A DNA stretch of 64,000 bases from Leucocoprinus leucothites (GCA_013368445.1 JAACJO010000003.1:992001-1056000); one strand, 5' to 3'; positions 35,965-49,237 are shown, numbered from the stretch's first letter. The notes: a model not told the origin generated them from the sequence alone. Made by a program: numbers and translations.

Positions 35965-38078
35965 ATGCTCGACCTCTCTACAGGTGGAATATTGTGTATT
36001 CTCGCTACGATCGTCATTGTGTTCTATCGGTCAAGGGAACAATTATCTCGTCGGGGCTTACCACTACCTCCTGGACCCAAACCTTTGCCATTGGTCGGAA
36101 ACTTATTCGACCAACCGCAAGAAAACCCATGGTTGACGTACCACCAGTGGGGCAAGGAACATGGTCAGTGAACACCCTTGCAGAAAGGTTATTGAAAGCG
36201 GACGGACTGTTGATGACTCTGACTCCGACTCAGCCAGCGATATTCTATCGTTCCGCGTGCTTGGCCGTCCTACCATCATCTTAAATTCAGTCAAAGTCAT
36301 ATCTGATCTATTGGAAAAGCGTTCTACCATCTACTCGGATCGTGTGCGAGCTCCAATGCTTAACGAGCTGTGGGTTTTTTTCTTAGCTCTCAAACTACGA
36401 GATTTGTCTTGTTAAATTCGTACTTAGTATCGGCTGGAACTGGAATTTCTGCTTTATGCCTTATGGACAGAGGTGGAGGGAACGACGAAGAGTCTTCACT
36501 CGTCATTTCAGTCCTTCCGCGCTCCAGTGGCTCCATCCGGTTCATACACAACACTCCAGGATACTTTTGCGCCACCTCCTCTCTTCCCCAAACGAGTTCA
36601 GAGCCCATCTGCGTCAGTGAGTCAATTTCACATTGTCCTCACCTCTGCCGTCTCACATGACCTCCAGGAACCAGACAGCTACTATCATGGAAAGCGTTTA
36701 TGGAATGGAGATAAAGGACCAACACGACCCATTCTACGACATAGCGGAAATCTCAATGCTAAGCCTGTCTAAAGCTGGTATTATCGGAACTTTCTATGTC
36801 GACTTTCTGCCCTCCCTCAGTCACATACCATCTTGGTTCCCCGGAGCTGGGTTTCAGAGCCTGGCGGTAGAGTGGGGAAAGTATGTACGTGCTTTGAGAG
36901 ACGACGGTTTCATGAAACTCAGGGAAAAGATGGTACTTAAATACCATGCTTAATGGCGGTCATTCACTAAACAGCATCCGATCAGAAACAAAATACCGCC
37001 AGGCCATGCATCGCAAAAACTATGCTCGATAACGTTAACTTGGAGGATGAAAAGGCCGTTGAGATTGCCCGAGACGCCCTTGGGATTGCCTTTGGAGGTC
37101 GGTCATATTATTTGTCCTCCGGATAATTTGTTAAATCATAATCTCTATCAACTCAATAGCTGGAGCAGACACGGTGAATTTGACGATGCCCCAATATCAC
37201 CTTTGGCTGACATGTTTTACTACTTACTAGAGCTTAGCCACCAACCTCGTCTTCTTTCTTGCAATGGCATTATATCCAGAATCCCAACATAAAGCACAAG
37301 CTGAGATAGACCAGGTCGTGGGTCGTGATCGCTTACCCGAATTCAACGACCGACCAAATCTTCCCTACGTGAATGCCTTGTGCAAGGAAGTACTGCGATG
37401 GCAAAGCGTGACTCCTTTATGTGAGTCGGTAGCCCAGATAGAGCACAAGCCTATGAGCTCATCTTCCTGTAGCTGTATTCCACGCAACTAGCCAGGACGA
37501 CGTCTACGATGGGTACTTCATACCCAAGGGCTCTGTTATCGTAGCAAATACATGGTAACCTCCTTACTAGGCTGTTACAGTTTTATCTCTAACTCAACAT
37601 GAATTCTGGATAGGGCTATCACACGCGATCTTCAAGCCTATCCTGAGCCAGAAAAATTCAATCCCGATCGTTTCCTTAAAGACGGTAAGATCGATCCAAA
37701 TGTGAGGGATCCGCAAGCACACATATTTGGTTCCGGACGACGGTCGGTTCTTAATCCTTCCAAAGCAAACTCAACAACGGTCCTCATCCAATTCTGCTCT
37801 GCTAGGATATGTCCCGGGCGATACTTCGCACTTGACTCCCTCTACTCTGCTGTCACAAACGTCCTTGCATGCTTCACCATCGAACCTCATAACCACGAGA
37901 AACTCCCCGAGCCTCGAATGACGGACGGCGTGATTTCGTGAGCCAGATATTCATCATATTTACACTGCTTGTGATCTCACGCTAGGCTCGCAGGTTCCCC
38001 GAGTCATATAACGTGCTGATTAAGCCTAGATACAAAGAAGTGGAGGCTCTGATAGAAAGTGCAGTGGTTGATATCTAA
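35965..38078 (+). CDS. Cytochrome P450 monooxygenase
   Basis: Eleven exons by hand splicing. An N-terminal membrane anchor (GGILCILATIVIVFY) is followed by the proline hinge RGLPLPPGPKPLPLVGN. Conserved P450 parts are in frame: the C-helix segment QRWRERRRVFTRHF, I-helix AGADT (followed after an intron by SLATNLVFFLAMAL), K-helix KEVLRW with the ExxR pair, the PERF-type FNPDRF, and the heme loop FGSGRRICPGRY holding the cysteine ligand (codon near 37813). The last exon ends SAVVDI before TAA at 38078. All key residues are present, so it should be a functional microsomal enzyme on the ER. The substrate is unknown; fungal families with this build act in xenobiotic or secondary metabolism. It is isolated, with no obvious partner genes next to it. 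Confidence 0.9.
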
Positions 38079-41000
38079 GAAGCCTAATAAGTGGTACGGC
38101 CATCCAATTGCCGCTACTCGTGTACATATTCGTATCTTCCATTTGAGTCGCCTCGTTCTGCTAGAGTGTTCTTACAGCTCTAGTCCCCATAGAAGAGTAA
38201 AATATCACGTAGAATGCAAGAAATTTACTCCAGAAGCTCGAATCCGATGGATGAGTCCGGTTTTCGTGGCTGATAAAACTTGTGGCTCCCTGACTGTCCT
38301 GCTCCTCGGCTTCCTTTCAGCCGTGGGCTCAACGGCTACCACCGGTGAGCACTCTTGAAGGTAAGCCTGGTGTTGCTTTTAATTCTTTCTGGCGGCAAGA
38401 GTGCCAGTACCTATGTAGATCGAGTTTAAAATAGCTGTACTCGCAGAAGATCCGTTTACTGCCACTAAGACTAAATATTATTTGGAGAATATCACATTTA
38501 TAAAGGCGTGGCTACCCTCGCTCTCGTTCAACTCCAAAGCCTCACAATGCACGCTCTTGAGCGCACCACAATCTCGAAATTGCTACAACTCATCAAATTC
38601 CATGAGATTGAATAGCGATCATTGTGTGATGAACTCGGTGCTCCAATCATGAAATCTGACCCGTGTTGCTTCTAATGACAAGGCCAGAGTCTATAATAAA
38701 TATCTAAGGGCTATTCTTGGATTCAATGGAATACTTGGGAGCAGTCTGATGTTCTCTCAAATAAGGAAGGAGACATCGCAAGTCATATTATGTTCACCCC
38801 TATCTGTCAATGGCTTACCTTATGGGTCAAAGGCCAGTCAGCCACCCCATTCTCCATTAACGTCGGACTCTCTCTGGGCTAAGTTATTCAAACATATGAT
38901 AAGCATTCTATTCATTCACGAAACGCAGAAACTTGATCACTGGGATTGAAATACCCTATGTAGTGCTCAAGTTCTTGGGAAAAAGTACCCCGTATGTGCC
39001 AGCGCTAGACCCACTCTTTCAGGTCATCATCAGAGTTAAGTTAAGTTAGCCACAAAACGGCCTCATGACCATCCAACTGAGTATAGGTGACTCAATATGA
39101 CCGCTCACCTGTCCAAGAAGACGCAAGTCCTTCAGGCGACTAAACCAGGCGCTCGGGGTCTTATCTCCTTGAGCGGTTCACATGTCCTTCTAAGAAAAAC
39201 GTGAGTGGCAGTACTTTATGAGCATTGTGGGTGTTTGTTATTGCATACTTGGAATTGTGGCATATGCTTTCTCACCCTCGCTTTAGTGGGAACTCTCAGT
39301 TTTCGGCGGGCCCAGTCTCCCGTGGGTCATGAGATGGTCACTACTGGTGCGTTATACTCGGGAACTGGTGTAAACCGTGATTGGGGCCATCGAGAAGAAT
39401 GAGTACCATACGAATGGGCTGTGGTATATTAATATGGACTATGAGAGTATCAGACTTAAGTCGCGGTACTACATGTCGGTTGTGGTGTATTCCCACTCGG
39501 ACCTTGTTCAAATCAGAACGTTGAGAATTATCTTTAGGCCAGGATCTCCAATGAGTGTTGTTAAATGTAGCGATGCTGAGCAAGTACTAGTATCAGGTGA
39601 GCCAAATGAATAGCTCCAATAGTCCGAAGGGAGACTGAGAATTGGGTCATGTAACTGCCACAGCAAGATTTTCAGCTCGCAAACCAATAAAGATGCTGGT
39701 TCCTGAAAATTTTTCTTTCACCAGCACAAATAGATGATAGTAGTGGTTTAGCCTGATACTATTTATTTCGTTCTGAGCACGCCACTGAACTATCTAAGTA
39801 TGCCTACACCGCTCTTTATGGAGATTCCACTCATTGCGGATTCTCTTGGCCGTGAACATTTGCACAAGCAACTGGGGAAGAAAAAAGTTTTTCGACCTGT
39901 ACATCCGCTTCCGGGCCCCTATCCGCCTGTTCACCAAGTACTCCGTCTGTTCAAGCGGCTTAATTATACAATGTTCCTCGGTGCTTATTGACTGATTGAT
40001 TGATGGAACGTTAAATGAGTGATCAAGAAGTGTGCAAACTGCGCAGCCTTGTCAATCGATCTTTGAGGCTAAGAAACAGCTCGGACGGAAGTGTTGAAAT
40101 GCTTACTGATATCCAAGTACACCTAAATAGTTAGATCCCGTCCTGCGCGGTAAACTAAGAGATTCGTTCTACTACTGATATTATTACTCCTCTACGCATA
40201 AGAACTTGAGGCGTCAATTTCGCTACCCAAGTTGGAGTATTCATTGGGTACGTTTTCAATTGCCAGGCGAGCACTGGAAAATGAGAAGCTCTAAATTGGG
40301 TAGCCTATGTGTGGGGAGAACACCAAAACAGGGTGAGGTGGCTGTCTGCTCAAGGCCGCTAAGAATTATCACAAGGGTTAACTAGCAGTGCTTGGAAGTC
40401 TGTTAATGACGACCTAAGGACGACCAAGTGCGCCTTGAGCTCGGGCGCTGGATGTCAAAGGCAATCATTGTGGTGCAGAATTCAGTACGCTGTCACTTAC
40501 TTTGCGAGACATGCGGCTGTGCGCAGTCCTTCCACCCTTGGAGTGTTGTCAGGATACTTCTGTCCAGTTTTACGCATGCTCAAGCACCGCCTTCCTTGCA
40601 GGCTCATAAGATTACATAATGAAAAGCACAGCGCCCGTACACCAAGGAGGAGAAGTAGCCGTCGTCACCGAGCGCTCGTCTTTAGACGCTGCCAGACTGG
40701 CTTAAGAACAAAGCAGAGTTCTATTAGGGTCCAAAAATACGTTTAAGCCAAACAGGTCAGCAATTACCAGAAATTGATTCCTGCGGATTGTGCTCGGGGC
40801 ATCAACGAATCGCAGAGCTTGAAATACGTGGCATGATATGTCAACTGTTCTCCAGAATTTTAAAACAGGCTGCGGGGCCGGTAGTCTTGGATCCCAAGTA
40901 CGGGGTAGCGAACCCGTCCGGAACCCGATGATACAAGTGGAGGCCAGAGTCACCAAGGAACAAGTGGGTGCTAGATACCCTGCTTTGCGCCTCATGAATA

Positions 41001-41267
41001 TATCGATATACAAGATGACATAGACTCGCATTGCCTCGAGGTTCGCGAGGGAGGACCTTAACAACAAGTAGGCAGTGCGGGAGCGTGGGACCTGCGGATT
41101 GACGCCGGCAGCAGGCACGGCACCGCCTATGCCTTATCTCACATGATGAAGTGTGACTCAAGATCTCTCAGATTCCCAAGTTCCCACTTTGCGCAGGTCG
41201 ATATAAACGCTATGTCAAAGTACCTCTTACCCATTGTACTCTCCGCCCCCATCCTGTCCTGCCCACA
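38079..41267. other. Intergenic stretch, 3.2 kb
   Basis: No supported gene on either strand. Open frames are short (under 140 residues) and overlap in several frames. No recognisable transposon, RNA gene or long repeat. Confidence 0.45.
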
Positions 41268-41933
41268 ATGACATCCCGCCGTGTACGTTTCGTTGGAGTC
41301 GAAGACTCCCCTCAATCTACATCCTCAACGCTATCCAGCCCTGGGCCACTCACTCCCCAACAACTACCACAACCACTGGTGCATGTGCGCTACCCCTCAC
41401 CCACATACACAAACTCTTCTGGATTCTCACCCAGTCATGTCGCGTTGTCAATTCCATACGAGCTCCACAATGCTCTCGCTACGCTGGCATTCGATTTTGA
41501 TGCCTCGCTCGACCCTGCAGACAATCCGGCTCTGCGGGACAATCCTTATATTGCGAGGATGCGCAACGAACCAGCCACCACTCCTCCCGCTCCCTCTCTG
41601 ACGCTTGTATCCCGCCATTTGCCTTGGGAGATTATCATCTCCTCTTCTGCATCCTCCTACGTCACGATCTCAGACGTCCTTGGCGGGCTCTACAGAGCAC
41701 TGCGGATTCCCGCAAGAGAGGAGGAATATCTACGGGAGAGCTCTGAGAAACAGACCGCTATTTCATTAGCTTACTATCAACGGTTCGAGCGGATATCGAA
41801 CGTGGGGCTCAGAGAGATAGAGAAGCAAAAGGGTGTTAAACGCATTGATTTCCTTGCCAGTGCACATCGCTTCAGGGGCCTCCACAAAACCAACAGGCCC
41901 AATGTCTGGGATATCAAGTTCAAATCGTCATGA
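41268..41933 (+). CDS. DUF6699 domain protein, 221 residues
   Basis: Intronless. The N-terminal 60 residues are rich in Ser, Pro and Thr and probably disordered. The C-terminal half has the typical features of this Agaricomycete family: LPWEIIISSS, YVTISDVLGGLYRALR, AYYQRFERI and VKRIDFLASAHRFRGL, ending with NVWDIKF. Function is unknown for the family. The start ATG at 41268 follows directly on a pyrimidine-rich leader. No signal peptide or membrane segment. Confidence 0.8.
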   Translation: MTSRRVRFVGVEDSPQSTSSTLSSPGPLTPQQLPQPLVHVRYPSPTYTNSSGFSPSHVALSIPYELHNALATLAFDFDASLDPADNPALRDNPYIARMRNEPATTPPAPSLTLVSRHLPWEIIISSSASSYVTISDVLGGLYRALRIPAREEEYLRESSEKQTAISLAYYQRFERISNVGLREIEKQKGVKRIDFLASAHRFRGLHKTNRPNVWDIKFKSS

Positions 41934-43484
41934 AAGCGTTCGGCTTTCTGCGTTACCCCTCCCCCCTTCCTCTTCCGCCATTGTTTTGCTCCCCCCATCA
42001 TCCTTTCTGAGTTGCGATCTCCCCACGAACTGTATATCATTATCCTTCATATCACACGACTCTCGACTGTATAACATTATCTTGGAGTTATTCCTTTCCC
42101 CCCTCTCCCCATCCGATCTGTGATGCCCTCTCCTGGTTCTTCGTCATACATGCTCCTAGGGAAACCCACAGTATATCTAATATGTACTCTGTAGAAACAA
42201 ACATTCTCTCCTAGCTGGGTCCTAGGTCTTCCACATGTCACCATATACCACTTCCATACTACATGATATGATACCCGCATGCTGTACACATATGCTTTTT
42301 CCATATATATCCACACCAAATGGTTCTCACAATGTGCATTCGTATTGAGCTGATTTAAGAAAATTTAGTCTGGACTTGTCATTGCAGTACACTTGCGGAC
42401 AGACTGAGATGAGCTGAGATGGTGACCTCTAAATTTTAAAAGCCTCTAAAGCAATCGGGAATTACGAAAACGTGGTCCGTCTCGATCATGATCGATCGAG
42501 GATGTAATGGATCAACCGAAGCTGTGTGCCCCATGGCACAGTACACGGCAGTGTATCGGAGATCGGGTGTGCAAGTGGATCAGGCTCATGCTCGCTTCCC
42601 ATTGGCCCATAGACTCCTCAGTGGACCCACTGGGGCTAGACGTTCGTCGCAAGAAGAGGTATCATTAGACCCCTGCTGGCCGAAACCATTGCTGCTGGAT
42701 GAATTTTCATGCAGAAGAACTTTGATCATCCTTGCCATAAACCCTCTTTTGCACAGCTCTCGTTCGTGGCCCAGATTCCGAATTCCAGCAAACATTGACT
42801 CGACACGTCGTTGCCTGGGCGGCGAAGTGAGCCGAATAAGGCATCTCGGGTGTGTAGGTAAAAATAACTTTGTATCGCCGGAAATCATCTCACAGTCACC
42901 CAGTCACATTACTCAATGTCTCCCAGGTGACCAAGTCCGTAAAGCATCTTGCTTTCGTGCGACGCCATGCGGTCCGCGCCTCAGTTCGGAGCGCTGGGCT
43001 CAGAGTCAAGTTTCCAAGACACAGGACGCGTCTTATAATCAGGCTATACTGCAATGGTTCTCTGGATGTACTATGAAGCCAGGCCCGCGCTGTCACGGAA
43101 CTTGGCAAATGCAAATATTCCCTCGCGGGGTGCCGGCTTCTTCTGACTCGTCGAGGACTGCTAGGGCGTCTTTCCCAAAATGACTCCTATCGCCGTTCGC
43201 ATCCCAAGGCCTAACTTGACACGAGGTGCTCAGTCCCGAATCTCAGGATCTCAAGGTCATGGATTCATGAGTGGCATATAGTTGGTTCACGATTGTGTGT
43301 TCTCATCTTACTCACCCTGGGCATGACGTCTGTGATCATTGAGTTGCGGGGGACCCTGTTCAACAAGAAACGCAGCACGACGACCATTATTCTTCTCGAT
43401 ACCTCAAGCATAGGCATTCATACGTTGCAAATACAAAACACTTCATATAATCGGGGGCCTTGGTTCAAGATATCTGCTCCCAAC
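41934..43484. other. Intergenic stretch with an unsupported 231-residue frame
   Basis: A plus-strand frame at 42488-43183 (231 residues) is the longest here. It has no domain and is overlapped by minus-strand frames (42586-42888, 42896-43114) of similar quality, so I cannot choose a coding strand. A short palindrome (TCGATCATGATCGA) lies at about 42482. Nothing else noted. Confidence 0.4.
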
Positions 43485-44180
43485 CTATTTCGTCTCAGCA
43501 GGAATGAACTGCCAGTGAGGATGCGGGCGACTGAAACGAAGGCTGGACCAATACGCCTGGCTGACAACCTTGATCACGGTCAGCACCGGAATATATCACA
43601 AAGAACATGAAGCTTACATCATGGTCGCGCTCGGCAATGAAGAAATCGATATTCAAACCAGCACCATGTGTGCCCTCCGGATTCGGAACTTTGAGACTAC
43701 AACCAGGATCATCCATTCCCTTTCAGCGTTAAAGAATCAAAGCAACGGGCATGAGGGCTCTTACCTATACTTCAAGTTATCGCCCGACCCTACTGGTTCT
43801 ATCTCGAGTTCAGCGTAGTTGACCTTGAACAAGATCTTCCCGCCTGGAAAGCTCTCAGAAGGGTTGGAAAGGCTCCATCCCATGAGAACAGGCCCAATAC
43901 CAGCCAACTTGCTCTGGAAGCCGGGTTGGGTGATGATATATTTGCCGTTCTGGTTGCGATGTACCTCCCACTAGAATTAGAGCCAATGTAAGTGACTTTC
44001 TTTCCCGATTTTCACAAGAAGAGACAAGCTTACAACTTGAGGGCGGCTTTCTGCAGTTGGCGCCTCTGCCAGGATGGGCTCGCCGATCTCAGTGGATTTA
44101 GCGTATAAACCACCTGTGAAAGGAGGATCGACTGCAGCAGGAATGTAGCGGATGCGGTAGAGACCTTCTTTCAATGACAT
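43485..44180 (-). CDS. Small protein resembling fungal beta-trefoil (I66-type) protease inhibitors
   Basis: Minus-strand exons 44180-44034, 43970-43765, 43696-43618 and 43568-43485 sum to 516 bases (171 residues). The product starts MSLKEGLYRIRYI, with GGLYAKSTEIGEPI, then VWEVHRNQNGKYIITQPG, and ends HWQFIPAETK. The opening, a central W-E-V plus aromatic pattern about 50 residues in, and a W-Q-F-I-P near the end match the layout of cytosolic beta-trefoil inhibitors of mushrooms (mycospin/cospin-like). There is no signal peptide, as in that family. The assignment rests on layout rather than on catalytic residues, so a lectin-like beta-trefoil is the main alternative. Intact reading frame throughout. 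Confidence 0.55.
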
Positions 44181-45680
44181 TGCACTCTGCTGATGATGGT
44201 GTTGGAGTGGTTAAGGTGGACAGGGGTGGTGTTAGCATGATCTACGACTCAAGGTATTTTATACCTCAGCTTGTATCCATATATATCCCCCGGGCCTGCT
44301 TGAGCGCCGAGACTTGTTAAGAAGAGCTCCTCGCTCTTGAAATATGCCGTTAGTCCACGTTTACCCCAATCAACATAGCCCATGATATAAGTAGGCACTT
44401 CGTGCTCTGTCTGTCTGTCGCCTTTAATTGGAGTTTGCTTCATAGACATAGTATGGCTACAACCATAGTTTGGACTCGAGACATTGGGTGACACGAACGC
44501 GCAGCAAACATATTCAAAATTTCTAGGAGAGTTTTGCCCCTCCGGTGACCTCACCATGCTTTGCCAACCTTCTGCCGGGAGTTTCTGAGTCTATTCTTGC
44601 ATCCAGTAACATACGTCATCATTACGCTCAATATCAACCAACTCGAGCCAGCTCCTTGTGGCGGTTAGTATGCTGATATTTTCTAATACCTCCAAGAGTA
44701 CACCTGTGCCTGCGGTGGATGGAGAGTCATAATACACTGAAACAAAACGGCCAAAAATAAACCCAAGTCCGAGCCCCTGTCACTTCCCGCAGCAGACAGC
44801 GCTCCCGCTAATATTAGCCTTGAAGCTTGAAGTTCCCTGCGGGATGGTCCAGCTATGTAGACTTCTTGCATTTGAAAATGGGATAAGACTGGATTAGCCT
44901 CATCTGTGGGCGTAAGAATTGAGCCCGACATTGCAAGTAAGAGCTCTACATATCATGGATATGCCGACCAGAAAGTGGTAAAACTGACGCTAGATTCCAG
45001 TTATTCATTTGCTCCTTTTGATAGTCTGAGCAGAAATTGTAGCAGGTAGACTTAAGAGGTGAGTTTCGGATGCATGTAAATATGATCGGCTCAAGCAGCG
45101 GCTTCTGGAGGGTACACAAGCAAGTGAGCTAATTTTACCGAACGGTTCAAGTGAAGGTCGCAAGAATTAGAAGGGGTTCGATTTCACCTTCCTGGAAATT
45201 GGCTAAGGGGAATGGTCAAGTGAAATACAGCCAGAGACAGCACACCCTAGGGAGGATGATCGACACTGGGCAGTGCAACACGCCACTGATCGGGTTCTCG
45301 GCAGGACAGATGGTAGCTTGATGCCGGGGTATGACCCTGACTGATCCTGACATCGTTTGGTTCGAATTCCAACAATTTAAGCTGAGCAGAATAAGAGCAA
45401 CGTTGAGCATAGAAATTCGAGCCTTGACGACGAGCGCTAGAACGATAGGAATCCCATCTAGAATGAATTTGTGGGTTCTGCCATCACATATCAGTCGATC
45501 GTTCCCAGAAAACGTCATAACATCTAGTAAACCTGAAAGGTATGGATAGCCACTTGTTCACGCGCACGAGTCCCGAAGACATTCCAGAAACGCAAAGAAG
45601 AACGCCCCAATGATGTGGGTGGCTGACTGTCTATAAAACCTTACACTCCAGATCTCACAGTGGACCCTCGGACTCCTGGC
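44181..45680. other. Intergenic stretch, 1.5 kb
   Basis: Only short frames (up to about 100 residues) without motifs. The right end, with CTATAAAAC at 45632-45640 about 45 bases before the next start codon, may hold its TATA box. Confidence 0.4.
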
Positions 45681-46415
45681 ATGTCTGATGACCATACCAA
45701 TTCGCTTGGACCACTCCTCTCCAAGCTCCCGAGAGAACTCGTCCTCGAAGTAACCCTGACCCTCTGCTCCTTCTCGCAAAACAGTTATGCAAATATTCTT
45801 TTGGTCTGCAGACCGTTGTACAATCTGTGCAGGCTTAATTGCCTCTCAGCCGTGCCGGTCGTGCTCCAGACCCATCATCAAGCTACACTCTTCGCCGAGT
45901 ACCTTCAAGCGACTCCTAGCGCTGCCCCTCGCATACGGCGGTTGTGGATAATCAAGGACCTCCATAATATCATCCCCCAATGCACCAATCTCTATTCCCT
46001 CGCATGCGATGGGCACGATTTGGTACCGATCAGCTCATCTGAAACCTTTCACCACACCCATTTGAATGATTTAACGATAATGGGTCTATGGGACTTCTGG
46101 TCCCCCTTCCTGAAGGCGAGACATAGTCGGACTTTATGTGGAAAACTGCAGAAACTTTGGTTGCTTGATCATCTGTTTTTGCGTGGTGTTGCGATGGAGT
46201 GGTGGTCATCACTGAGAGAGTTGTATTATTGGTCAATCGAAGGGCGAGGTGGTCGTGACCAATTCCAGGATGAAGTCGATTTGTTGAAGAGCTTGCCTGC
46301 ATTGGAGAAGTTCGGGGTTATTATGCACTCTCCTTCGCCGTCTGTCTTTCGACAGCTAGCGCAGATTGGTGATGCTCGGCTTGGGGTTGTCGCTTGGGGA
46401 ATCGAAGGGAAGTAG
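45681..46415 (+). CDS. Intronless F-box-like protein, 244 residues
   Basis: Single exon. LLSKLPRELVLEVTLTLCSF followed by ANILLVCRPLYNLCRLN is a degenerate F-box at the N-terminus. The rest is leucine-rich (LNDLTIMGLWDF, LWLLDHLFLRG). Same gene style as the gene at 31234 but clearly diverged. The frame is open back to 45660. ATG 45681 is the first in frame and lies about 45 bases after a TATA-like CTATAAAAC. Partner and target unknown. Confidence 0.7.
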   Translation: MSDDHTNSLGPLLSKLPRELVLEVTLTLCSFSQNSYANILLVCRPLYNLCRLNCLSAVPVVLQTHHQATLFAEYLQATPSAAPRIRRLWIIKDLHNIIPQCTNLYSLACDGHDLVPISSSETFHHTHLNDLTIMGLWDFWSPFLKARHSRTLCGKLQKLWLLDHLFLRGVAMEWWSSLRELYYWSIEGRGGRDQFQDEVDLLKSLPALEKFGVIMHSPSPSVFRQLAQIGDARLGVVAWGIEGK

Positions 46416-46828
46416 TGGAATGGGTGACTCAGAGGATGTAGTGGGTGAGAGTGTTTTCTGTGTCAGGAGGGTTCTTTCTCGTTCGAGTATGATACAACGC
46501 AATTTGCTGTTCTTATTTTCGGGCCCGTATCATCTATGTCGTATTACCTTTCCCTCGGTGTTCAACCAAGGTAGTATTCCCTACCACTTTGGACTGGAAG
46601 CATAAGTTACCATCTTCCAGTTCATTCTTCCGCTATAGCTTATGACTCAACCAGATTCTCCGGGATTGGCGGGAATGCGAACTTATGTTCAAAGATGAGA
46701 CTACGGGTAACGGTTACAAAATGCGAGAATGAAGTCCGTCATGGCATATCATTCTTTACTGATGTATTGATGGTGCAGGCGCCCACTTGGGAACCAATTA
46801 CATGCAAACATACCCTTCCCAAGAACCG

Positions 46829-46862
46829 CATCATCATCATCATCATCTTCATCATCATCATC
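46829..46862. repeat. CAT/ATC trinucleotide microsatellite
   Basis: About eleven CAT units with one interruption (CTT). It ends only some 14 bases before the NACHT2 start codon, so it lies in the 5' UTR or core promoter and could vary in length between strains. Confidence 0.85.
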
Positions 46863-46876
46863 CTTATAAAGCTATG

Positions 46877-49237
46877 ATGTCCTCGGAGGCTAAAGGTTTG
46901 GAGAATATTCATCTTATTAGAGTTTAGTGACACGAACCTGCATAGGATTTTTCCCGAATGCACACCATTTTTCCATCTCAAACTCAACCATGATCAATAA
47001 CAGTTACCACACAAGCAACGGCACCACGTGTAAGGAATTTGCTCCTATATAAGATCTTAAGATCCTAAAATCACTGAGGAAATCATAGCACTTGACCTGC
47101 TCATAGAACACACGATCCCAGGTGCTGAATTTGACTCGTACGAGCGCGATCCTCCTCCCCAATGCCATCCAGGCACTCGTCTCGATATCCTTGAGAGGGT
47201 ACGGTCGTGGTTTTGCTACCCGGGGCGCCAGCATCAAATCCTCTGGCTTCATGGGCCCGCTGGGGTTGGCAAGTCAGCAATCATGCAAACTCTCGCGGAG
47301 GAGCAGTCTGAATCCCTCGCCTCCATCATGGGTGCTACTATATTCTTTTCGAGACCAAACAAGCGAGATGATCCACGACGATTATTTACCACTGTCGCAT
47401 ACCAGCTCGCCATCAATTACCCGTCATACCAAAGATACGTCATCGAAGCTCTCACCAATGATCCGCGAATAATCGGAAAATCAATCGCCGAGCAGTTCAA
47501 ATGGCTTATAGTACGGCCATTCACTTCTCGGGGCGTGCTTGAGGATCTTCCTCAAACGGTGTTAGTAGTTCTGGACGGTCTGGACGAGTGTAAGGACGAA
47601 GAGACACAGCGTCAAGTTGTCCTCCTCGTTGGTCGGTTTACTCTCAAATACCCGAATACGCCACTTATCTGGGCCATTGCGAGCCGGCCAGAGCCACATA
47701 TACGGAGCGCCTTTTCATATCCACAAATTCTGAATTGTCACTGGGAAATCAGCGTGCCCGTCAATTCTGATCAGGGTAACGCAGATGTCGAGCGATTCCT
47801 ACGCGAGCAGTTCCAGGAAATCCGTCTCCGATATCCGACATCATTTCCTTCGACTACGCACGCGCAGTGGCCCGCGGAAACTGAATTTCTTACGATTTTA
47901 AAGGCTGCGTCCGGCCTTTTCCTCTTTGCCTCGGTGGTAATTCGATTCATTCTAGATGAAAGTTATGGAAATCCCGTTGCTCAGCTTCGGAAAGTTTTGA
48001 CCGTGATTGAGACAATCCGGTGTCAAGAAGGATCCCACTCTAGCCCGTTCGCGATCCTCGACGAAATGTATTCGGAGATCCTCTCCGCCGTCCCTCCGGA
48101 TATTCTACCCCAGACCATGCGATTACTTGCATTGTCATTTTATTCCGTTCCGGAGCTTGGATATACTATGAATTACTCTCTTGGCGTTGTATGTAACTGG
48201 CTGGAGTTTGGTCAGGCAGATGTATACGGCACTTTCCAGAAGTTACATTCTGTGCTTGAAATCCCTCCGCCAGGAACGATGAAGTCATCAACTCGACTCA
48301 AAGCATTCCATACCTCATTTCCTGATTATATTGCATCAATGTTGCGTCGTTCATACCAAGGCATTGACCCACGGAAAGAGGCGCTGACGGGGTCAATGCG
48401 GGTACTACTAGAGTCATACGACCCTCGTTAGTCGATACTCCCTTGTTCATTGCCGGTGTACGGTGATCACTAAACTTGATTATCTAGTAGGCTCCACTAT
48501 CGAGACATCAAGAGTAAAAGTGTCCTGGATTTATGCGAACGAAGCAAACGTCCAAGACGATCTCTTTGTAGCTTCTTTTACCACCCTGGCTCCGCATGTT
48601 CTTGAGATATCTTCCAACGGCGATGGCCACTCCGGCAGTCGGCTTCGCTCTTTCTTTGAGAGCATTGATTATGGGAAGGCTCTTCCTAGATCAGGATATG
48701 GTGGGTGGTGGTATGCCTGGCATTTGGGCAAAGGGCGATGGCCAGTAAGTAATTACGCCTGGTAGCCCGCTTAACAATACCTGATTATTGATCAGTTTCT
48801 TTCGGCGTTGAGAAGCTGGGGGCTTGCTCGACCATTTAATCTCCTGTCTCTGGATTTAAATCGTGTTCGGCCAACTGGAAAGGCTTGGGCTTTGCGTCTT
48901 GGCCCGCTATCCGAACCGTCGATGAGATCTGCACCACGCTTCTTGCATTGGGATTCTGTGAGTGTTTATGGCAACCGATCAGATAGCTCTTAATTTACCC
49001 AGAGAGACCTAGTATCTGGAACTTCCAATTTTTCTGTCTGGCGTAATGCCTCTGTGCCAGCATGTCGACTGGAAAGATCAAGTTAGCAAACACATTGCTT
49101 CTATAGCCAATCTTGAGATCCCAGCATGCGTGTACCTAGTTGGGAGAGGTGCTAGCTCTGCTGTGGTGATGCACGAGGACGTTGATTCGGAAGAGGATAA
49201 TCGTTGGGTTTATGTCTTACCTTATGACCAGTCATAG
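46877..49237 (+). CDS. NACHT-domain STAND NTPase, copy 2
   Basis: Exons 46877-46895, 46946-47029, 47089-48426, 48488-48744, 48796-48957 and 49013-49237 sum to 2085 bases (694 residues). N-terminus: MSSEAKGFFPNAHHFSISNS, the short FFxNAxxF motif typical before fungal NACHT domains. Then QCHPGTRLDILERVRSW, Walker A HGPAGVGKSA and Walker B VLVVLDGLDECKDE. After the NTPase domain there is a long helical region and a conserved C-terminal block VYLVGRGASSAVV... ending WVYVLPYDQS. No WD40, ankyrin or TPR repeats are visible. The third exon starts at CA after the acceptor at 47088; an earlier acceptor would break the frame. An in-frame ATG lies one codon earlier (46874). It precedes FbB3 in the same direction. 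Intact. Confidence 0.85.

Noticed and set aside
42488..43183. 231-residue plus-strand frame
   Set aside because: No domain, overlapping minus-strand frames of similar quality, and composition gives no reason to prefer one strand.
47122..47472. Plus-strand frame of 116 residues overlapping the NACHT2 start
   Set aside because: Another frame over the same bases encodes the conserved QCHPGTR and Walker A region, so this frame is a shadow. The same applies to 57568-58041.
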